A DNA stretch of 64,000 nt from Triglochin maritima. Taxonomy: Eukaryota; Streptophyta; Magnoliopsida; Alismatales; Juncaginaceae. Below the pieces are notes generated by a model. The model worked only from the letters and a program-made list of their open reading frames with translations, did no database searches and was not told the origin of the DNA. The position numbers and the translations under genes were made by a program. The stretch spans positions 24,595,621 to 24,659,620 of the forward strand of contig OY821784.1 of assembly GCA_963682175.1 (NCBI GenBank). The letters are read 5' to 3'. Position 1 is the first letter of the stretch. Each line of letters starts with the position of its first letter. This document shows positions 57,194 through 64,000 of the stretch, piece by piece.

Positions 57194-58389
57194 GGAGAAG
57201 GACCTGAACGCAAGACAGAGGGACCTAAGAGCAAAACAGAATACTTCACACCATCATGGGGAGTATTTTAGCAATTGGATTCGGGTCGGAGCTTCAATAA
57301 ACGAAGTAGATGCATCCAAGACCACCAAATACACAAAGGAAAGCCCAGAACAAGATTCAACTGGATCCAGATTTTTGGACCGCCAATTGGCGGTCTGGAT
57401 CAGCCCAGATCCGCTAAGTTTTCTCCTGGACTTGTATTAATGTTTGTTTAGGCTATGTTTGGTATTGGTTTAGTCCCACATCGGGGGATTGTCCCGAATT
57501 AGCTTTTTCCATGCCTATAAATAGAACTCTTCACCTTCCTTTGTAATCACTCCATGCTTGTGGACATTCTCCCTAATTGAAGTGGAAGCCTTGAAGCAAG
57601 AAACTCAATGGGGGAGATGCTACTGGTATTGTGAGTCTTCAATCAATAAAATTTTCTTTGTTTTGTGCTTCTTTTATTGTTGGTGCATGTTTTAGTTTAA
57701 TTGTCTTTTATTAAATCTAGCTTAGTTAATATGTCTTCTTATCTTAGTGTAATAGTTAGTGTAATGTGTAGTGAGTAAAAACACTCCCCTTTTGGGGGGT
57801 GGAGATGATTATCATATATGCAATTAAGGAAGGAAGAATGTTTATTTTGAAATGTGTTGATTAATATGAATGCATGCTTGCTTGTTAGAATAGAACACTT
57901 CACTAGATGGGTTTTTCCAGAAGTTTTAAGACACCTCCCATGCTTGTTTAGTTTCTTAAATAACCAGCTTGTGTTTATGAACGTTAATCAAAATAGGCTA
58001 GTGATTTAATTGATCGGTTTTGCCATGATAAGTAGACACCTCCCACACATGCAAACACTACCTACACTTGTGCCTATAGGAATATATTCTTGCCTCCTTA
58101 TTGTGTATGTGTAGTCACTCCACCCCCTAAGGGGTCTCTCTCTTACTGATTCCTGCATAGTATCAAGTTTCTCTTGCTTAGTTGAAGTATTTGTTAATCT
58201 CTTTCGTTCTCATTTTCTTCTTCGTAGTTAGCGTAGTTTAGTGTAGAGTAGCATAATCAATCTTTCTCCCCCAATTTTTACCACTTGATTTCTGATAAAC
58301 AAGAGGCTGCTCACCTCCCTGAGGACGATCCATACTTGCCACCGCTTCATCGCGGCCATGCACTTGCGGTTTAAATAAAACGTTCAACA
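57194..58389 (+). repeat. Truncated 3' LTR of the compound
   Basis: Starts inside U3 at GAGAAGGACCTGAAC, lacking the first 180 or so bases of the LTR, and runs to AACGTTCAACA. The junction with RT lies in AAG/GAGAAGG purine microhomology. Palindrome 57379-57394, TATAAATA near 57516. CCTGC and E4 gag follow. Confidence 0.88.
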
Positions 58390-59814
58390 CCTGCCTTTAG
58401 AAGGGTGACCCTATGGTTGACTTCTGGTTGACTTTGTAATTCACCCTTCCCACGCTCACTAAGCTATTCAGCCAATTGGTTCTCTTGCACTTCTAATGCT
58501 TTGACCAAAATATTTGTGGTCGTAAGCATGGTCTGGGTGCTCTACATGAACGTGTGAAGGGTTTGGTTTAGAGTGGAAAACCTCGGGTCAACCAACTGCA
58601 GTGATGGAGTTTGGCTGGAATAGTTAGATGACTAGGCTTGGTTTTGATATTTAGTGTGTTGTTGAGACGGTTGATGTGGGAGTTGGTAGGGCGCCGCTGG
58701 GCATGGAGGGTGAAGGTGCGAAGGTTGAATGAGATGCAACCTATGCTACAGGAGCTCGGTCCACCTCAAGACTTTCTATCCTACGTGTGATAGCACTCAT
58801 TTTTGAATCAGATGCAATAATTGAATCTACTTAGTATGATCCTACTCGACTAGCAGATTTTGAGACCAATGGCTATCTAATGGTATCCCACTCAAGGGTT
58901 CGATTAACCATGCCTTCACAAGTTTGCTATGCATCATCAATTGATTTCATTTGAAAGTCACCCTAACACATCGCCACCAACAAGGTGCTGGTGTTGTAAT
59001 TCAAACCCTCATAAACAATCTCGCACAGCCCACAGAGCTCAAGTTCATGAAGCGGGAACTACTAGAGGAGCTCTTTAAATTTCTCAAAGAATGAATGAAA
59101 TGATTCGACCTTAGTCTAATATGACTTGAGTATTTGGTGTGGTGACTACCGAGTCTTCCGCTAACGAAAGAATCTCTTAAAAAGACAGTCACTAAATTCC
59201 TCCGACACCAAATTGAGTTCACTGGAAGGCCGTACATCCATTTGTTCGCGTTATCCTTCAATGCAAAAGAAATCATCCCCAACCACAATGAATCCTCAAC
59301 AAGTTGTTGCAGCCTAAACATGAAGAATGCTTCTTCGAATTCATGTATAAATATATATAGATCCTCCTTATTGGAAGTGTAGGTAGGAAGCATGATAACA
59401 TACTGAGGTTTCAATTCATAATTTTTCCCGCAGGCAGGCAGGAGAACTATGAAAGATGGTTGTGTAGACCAAACAGGATGGGTCTGCTGCCATAGCATCA
59501 TCGGTCACTCGTGGCTTGGGACTGGTGCTTGTGCGCCCCTACCTAAATCATGACCGAAACCCTTCACCTCTCGAGTCGGAGGTTGTGGAACTCCATGTGC
59601 GGGGGACCAAACTGACTAGGTCCTCGAGTCATCAAAGAAGAAACCTCGTGCTCGATCAGAGCCCAAGGCAGGGATGGAGGATCCACCTTATTATCCATCT
59701 CAAAGAAAAGGATCAACTCTCTCAAGACTACCACCCTCTCATGTGTGACTCCAACCACACATACAATAACTCAACTCAACCCTAAACAACACTAAAAGAA
59801 GTGTAGCAGGAAAT
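58390..59814 (-). pseudogene. E4 gag, N-terminal two-thirds
   Basis: Minus-strand gag related to E7 and E8, continuing from 29728 across the compound. Pieces: a KGELQSQPEV-like linker (58420), RIESLEVDRAPVA-like (58760), the capsid domain with ALKDNANKWMYGLP (about 59220-59290) and the N-terminal MLWQQTHPVWSTQPSFIVLL (59440-59501). Then decayed sequence to 59814. It has several stops and frameshifts. The zinc knuckle region is largely deleted. Confidence 0.78.
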
Positions 59815-60208
59815 GCACCAAATCTATTTATCTACATGGATTAAGATTTATCACCATCATTAGAATATGCAAAACTATAGTCAAGCTAAGGCCAAACATA
59901 AAAACATGTTTATATGTCAGCCTTATCTCGTTATCCACTCAAATCTTATCCTCACATCATCATTCCCCATTAGATGGGCCCATTCACCATAGCATGTGTT
60001 AAGCATCCATTAAGACCATTAACACATCAAAGGCAAGAGTGAAAAAACCCATCAAAATGACTTCGGAAATCATTTGATGCTCCAAGATTAAGAATAAAAA
60101 CATACACAAATCTCACTAAATCCACACTTCACATCATCCTCTACCCCCCAATGGGGATAAATTACTCACTAATTATCTTATTAAGAAAGAAAACAACAAA
60201 GTACAAAC
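59815..60208 (-). repeat. LTR fragment of E4
   Basis: E7-type LTR middle on the minus strand (segments matching 44760-45110), without either end. The E4 leader and primer site are gone, so a deletion joined gag to the LTR interior. Confidence 0.65.
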
Positions 60209-62268
60209 TGAAGGGAATGTGTTCTAAAAGTTTAGTTTTATATGCCAATTATTTTGAATTGAATGTGCAAACATTTTGTTCCTTGATTAATCTATTCGTC
60301 TATTAGAAGTGTTAAGGAAGATGCTCTTGGTCCTTAACTGGAGAGCTCTAAAAGATAATGGTTTATGTAAATCAAAAGTAATTCACAATCATGGTAATTG
60401 ACATGATACATTAATTACCGAGATAAGATTATCGTGTTGGTTAAAGAGTATTGTAAGATCTACAAATATTTAATGACACGAGTATATAAAAGAGGAAAAT
60501 TGTTAGTTTTATATATTGAATAGACATAGCAAGTGAAACATTATTGAATTGTGTTATGTGTCATTAATGTTTCATTGTGTCTTGAATCCTAAGATATGAC
60601 ACTTATGTCTTTTCACATGACAAGTGTTTAATTTAATTATTGTCAAAAACTATCACTGAGCATAGTGATAAAGGCAATAGTTGGTTGAACACGACTTGTA
60701 CTCAAAAAGATAGTTCGTCAAAAGATTATCATTCTCCCTCTTTACTTGAGTAATGATATTAGTGGGCCGTTTGATAAAGCGAAATTATAATGTGCACAAT
60801 GTGACTTGTGTTAAGTTACATATTTATAACTAGCTTACGAGATCAAGAAATGAATATATAATACAAAGGTGATACATTTCTACTTTGTATAATATTCTTA
60901 ATATCATGACGCAAGGGATAGACACAAGTGGTGTTCTTACATCACTAAATGGATCGTGTTTAGTTTGTGTGAACAAGACATCTTTGTTAATTGGGTGACT
61001 ATAATGTGTAGCTAGATACCGCTTATAGTTTGTATTATTAAGTGTTTAATATCATTGGCAATATAACTTAGATCCTCATATAGGTCACAACACACAACTG
61101 GGAAACAAGACATTTGATTTTATGTTCATATGATGTATCGAGTTTCACGTGAAATAGTATACATGCGGTGAATGGATAAAATCAATATGGTGTGAAAACG
61201 ACATAGTTAGAATCATAAATGAATTTATATTAAATCTGTATTATAGGGTGTAATGTTTTGACATTACATATGATAATATGTTACATGATATATGAATTTT
61301 CTAAAGACCCTAAAAGTTCGAATTTTGTAGGATATAAATCCAAAATTATATAAAGGCAAAAATCGGGCCAAAACGTCGAACGTTTTCAGAGACCGGTCTA
61401 CCGGAAATTCATAGTAGTTGTTACGTATGTGAATAGTCTACCAGATGGATGTGTTTGGTCGACCGAAAACTTCCAAGAGCTTCCGCAAACTCTTATTGGT
61501 AGTGATTAGTCGACCAGGTGAAAGTCGTGGTTCAACCAATAATCTATGCGAACTTCACCTGGAAATAGTCGGTTGACCGACTTGAAATGCAGTCCGTTCT
61601 AAAACCTCCAGTGGCTCTTTCAGTGGCTTTCTAGTGTAGAAACGGACGACTGTTGGGGCATGTTTGTTCGACCTAAAAATGACAGTAGCTTTGGTAGGAT
61701 GTGATGGGTCAATCGCTCGGTTTCATGGTCCAACCGAAATCACAATTAACTATCAATCGGACGACCGGTAGGCAAGTTTTGGTCAACCGGTGTGCACAAT
61801 TTTGCCTGAATTAATTAAGGGATTGGTGTTGATCATGGGTTGGATTTATTCCAAATGTGGTCAAACGTGGACGAGCATGATTATGTGTCAATTAGTGATT
61901 CGTTTTAGGGAAACAAAAGCAAGAGATCATGGGTTGGTGGATAGCCCATGATGTGGGTTAGTGGATAGCCCATGATGTGGGTGTTTGGAGAGTGTATAAA
62001 TAGGTCTCCTCACCCTAGGTGCTTTACTTAATGCAAAAATCCTCTCTCTCGTTAACCTCCACACTAATCCATACGAAACATTCTAAGTTAATCAAGCTTT
62101 TGCCGATTAAATTCTCAGGAAGCTTTAAATGGGTTATTAGCTTGATTCTAACCTTGATTTAGAGATTGATTGCCTAGCTCCTTTCTCTCTAATCTTGTTT
62201 AGTGTTTGGTGAACACTTGGAGACGAATCGACAGACAATTCGACGGGCAATGCAACTTTGGATCTTCA
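60209..62268 (+). repeat. Possible LTR of an unidentified element
   Basis: Bounded by TGAAG and CTTCA, with TATAAATA at 61995 about 270 bp before the right end and an array of GGTCGACC-like motifs upstream (61385-61800), so it is laid out like U3-R-U5. No primer site follows and the flanks do not form a clear duplication. A tandem pair of GTGGATAGCCCATGATGTGG lies at about 61936-61981. Confidence 0.35.
61385..61800 (+). repeat. Dispersed array of GGTCGACC-like palindromes
   Basis: About ten copies or half-copies, for example CCGGTCTACCGG (61393), GGTCGACC (61457), AGTCGACC (61508), GGTTCAACC (61529), CGGTTGACCG (61570), GGTCCAACCG (about 61731) and GGTCAACCGG (about 61784). Confidence 0.6.
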
Positions 62269-62539
62269 TAAGGGTTTTAGAGAACCTTTGGGTATGATCT
62301 CCTTTTATTTATTTTAATATATATGTAGATTACATGATATTAGAAAAAATATAAAATAATGTACATGAAATCGTCGAAAATATGGAAATCGATCCTATAT
62401 GCACGTGTAAATTTGTTAAAATATATACATACATAGGGGCACAAAATCCTACAAAAATAAGACATGAACAAGTAAAGAACACTAAATCTAATCAAGACAA
62501 AAACGTAAATAACAAGAACCAACCTTTGATTAACTGAAA
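62269..62539 (+). other. Unassigned AT-rich DNA
   Basis: No gene or named repeat seen. Confidence 0.3.
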
Positions 62540-63060
62540 CAACAAATAAATCTACTATAATCGGGGGAGAAGATGAAGAAGGGAAATGTAAGGTTTACAA
62601 GGTTATTTATAGAATATTAGAATGTCTGGATTAATTTCGCCGCAATAGGATGGTTACAAATCCGATCTACATTCTCTGAGGTGCTCCTATCGGAATACGC
62701 AGCCAGCTAGAGAATAGTGAGGCCAAATGAATCATGGCCATCTGCTAGTGGCGGATACGCTAAGACCGGTGCGTTTGGATTTCTCTAGGTGTAAAGATTG
62801 GTTTGTAGCACGTGGGGTGCAGCCTTGTCCATTGACTCGAGTCGATTTGGTCTGAATTCTAGAATTTCTCCCTAGACTTGAGATTATGGTCTTTTGCAAC
62901 TACGATATTTACTTTACAATCATGTTCCTCCTGGGTTACAGTCGGTTTTTTTCCATTACAAACACATCTAAAAAGCTTCCAAATCTATCCTTTCATCTTG
63001 CATTTGGGTCATTTTTGTTTCCTTTCTCTTCTTTATTACCTAAAACTTGAATTGCATGTA
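62540..63060 (-). repeat. Minus-strand LTR fragment, E8 family
   Basis: Shares U3 blocks with 16550-16800. It has a TATA box on the minus strand (62604-62611) and one 17-bp palindromic unit ATCTGCTAGTGGCGGAT (62740-62756) about 130 bp upstream. Ends are not resolved. Confidence 0.55.
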
Positions 63061-63135
63061 ACAACAACCCGAGTAGCACAAATATGGGGTAAAATAAAAG
63101 ATATATAGAATTTATTCACTCTTTGATGTGCTACT

Positions 63136-63543
63136 TGTTAGAAAACTACGATTTAGTCTACAGGTTCAGATTTACCGTTGGTGCAGAGAACCTGTGGCAG
63201 CGGAAGAAGAATCGACGATCACCTCACGGAGTCTTCTTGAGCACCGGCCGGTCTTCTACACTCTTGGAGAAGAAGAACATATCCACAACCCAAGAGTCCT
63301 ACTTGGTGGAAGGGACGGATTTGAGGGAGAGGGAGGTGGCGGCTAGGTTAGGGTGGAGGCTAGGGTTTTGCACATGAGATCCATCTCTCCAATGGGAGGC
63401 TCCCCTCCTTATATAGATGGCTCCACCCTAAACCCTAAATATGTAGTCCAATTGGGACGCGCCATGTGTCAGTGCTTTGGGCAAATATCTTATTAATCCT
63501 AGATTAATCCAATATCTCCCACTTGCACAATAACACGATAACA
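63136..63543 (-). repeat. Probable LTR of a copia-like element
   Basis: Starts TGTTAG and ends near ATAACA (two candidate ends, 63535 and 63543). On the minus strand it contains CTATATAAGG as a TATA-like box (near 63410) followed by a C/T-rich leader-like stretch. The open frames at 63123-63377 are probably fortuitous. No coding region is present to confirm the class. Confidence 0.4.
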
Positions 63544-63559
63544 ACATGTCATTTGCTTT

Positions 63560-63756
63560 TGTGTCCCCGACACATATGCATATATCCCTGATATATACAA
63601 TCACACAATGGCAATATGTCACCTCTCTATGTGTCCCCGACACACATGTATACATCCCTGATATATACAACTATTCCTCTCTCCAGGAACGCATCCACAA
63701 CACGCAAGTCTTTGATCATGTATCCCCGATACAAGATCATCTGTGTCCCCGACACA
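63560..63756 (+). repeat. Six 15-bp palindromes in three pairs
   Basis: Starts 63560, 63581, 63630, 63651, 63719 and 63742. Form: six-base arms around CCC or CCT, for example TGTGTCCCCGACACA, TATATCCCTGATATA and TGTATCCCCGATACA. Arms change together. Offsets within pairs are 21, 21 and 23 bp. Confidence 0.8.
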
Positions 63757-64000
63757 TGCACTCTTCTGATCATACAGACAAATGGGTCGTGCGACCGGTG
63801 ATGCACCTGCAATTTAGGAGTCTCAAACTAGAAACCTTACTAGAAGGCCAAAATGACAACATCCTTAAAAACCAATAAATAAGCACTCAAATGCACATCA
63901 CAGTTACGGGGCATAGAAAAAGATGAGAGGAGAGAGAGAGAGTGGCGACCAGCATGGAGGACCTTGGGTTCTCTAGGGTTTTCATCCTCTTTCACCATCA
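63757..64000 (+). other. Unassigned DNA
   Basis: No gene supported. A GAGA-rich tract lies near 63925-63950. Confidence 0.3.

Larger units (their letters stand above)
29729..58389 (+). mobile_element. Compound three-LTR element (E5 + E6) with E7 nested in it
   Basis: Order: LTR 29729-31108, internal region E5, LTR 40370-41749, internal region E6 (interrupted by E7 at 43864-55220, truncated in RT), partial LTR 57194-58389. The whole unit is bounded by CCTGC on both sides (29724-29728 and 58390-58394), and E4 gag continues across it. E5 and E6 share the same frame lesions and nearly identical sequence. A single insertion later expanded by unequal recombination between LTRs is the simplest explanation. 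Confidence 0.88.

Noticed and set aside
30098..57394. Palindromes as E2F sites
   Set aside because: ATTGGCGG fits the loose E2F consensus, but the E1 and leader variants do not, so E2F cannot explain the conserved symmetry and spacing across families.
63123..63377. Two overlapping open frames of 72-84 codons
   Set aside because: They lie on the strand opposite the LTR promoter signals and match no protein I know.
1..64000. CRISPR array, telomeric or centromeric satellite, rRNA
   Set aside because: No regular repeat-spacer array, no TTTAGGG runs, no tandem satellite and no rRNA-like segments were seen.

Overview
This window is nuclear DNA of a seed plant (probably a dicot; species not determinable), and almost all of it is nested transposable elements. 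The evidence is Ty3/gypsy gag-pol reading frames of the Athila type (tRNA-Asp-like primer site, retropepsin with LLDLGASVNLLP, RT box FMDDFS, HHCC/DDE integrase), several LTR families, CACTA ends, hAT elements and a SINE tail. I see no intact host gene, tRNA, rRNA or CRISPR. Coordinates were counted by hand and may be off by a few bases.

Layout. 1-5905 (-): E1, a gag-protease-only Athila-like element with an intact 839-codon frame. It sits in an older minus-strand LTR (La, 5906-7505), which also holds a solo LTR (E2, 6041-7453, TSD TGTAA). La itself interrupts the gag of a plus-strand, pol-less element (E3, 7506-11672), which lies in a still older LTR (11673-12026). 12027-16491: unassigned DNA, CACTA ends, LTR pieces and a 40-bp SINE fragment with a 15-bp TSD. 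16492-20211 (-): decayed element E8. 20212-24890: AT-rich DNA with CACTA ends, a 0.9-kb hAT MITE, and a 1.25-kb hAT-like element carrying what looks like a captured chloroplast-protein gene fragment. 24890-29728 and 58390-60208 (-): the two halves of old element E4. Its RNase H region holds a solo LTR (25720-27264). Its gag is split by a 28.7-kb compound element flanked on both sides by CCTGC.

The compound (29729-58389) has three LTRs in the order LTR, complete internal region (E5, with an extra third ORF), LTR, second internal region (E6, truncated in RT), partial LTR. E7 (43864-55220, TSD AGTGT), a younger full-length element of a sister family, is inserted in E6 gag. The right end (60209-64000) holds LTR-like sequences, one probably copia-like, and unassigned DNA.

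Most notable observation: at least three of these LTR families carry 16-20-bp GC-rich palindromes about 100-150 bp upstream of the TATA box and again in the leader between primer site and gag; in E5 they also precede ORF3. Where two units occur, their spacing is 21 bp (E2, E5, E7, E8, ORF3) or 32 bp (E1). Within each family the spacing is the same in U3 and leader, although the linkers differ. 21 and 32 bp are two and three turns of B-DNA. Both palindrome sequence and unit number vary while phasing is kept, which suggests a binding array for a dimeric protein or a paired-hairpin RNA element. I know of no description of it.
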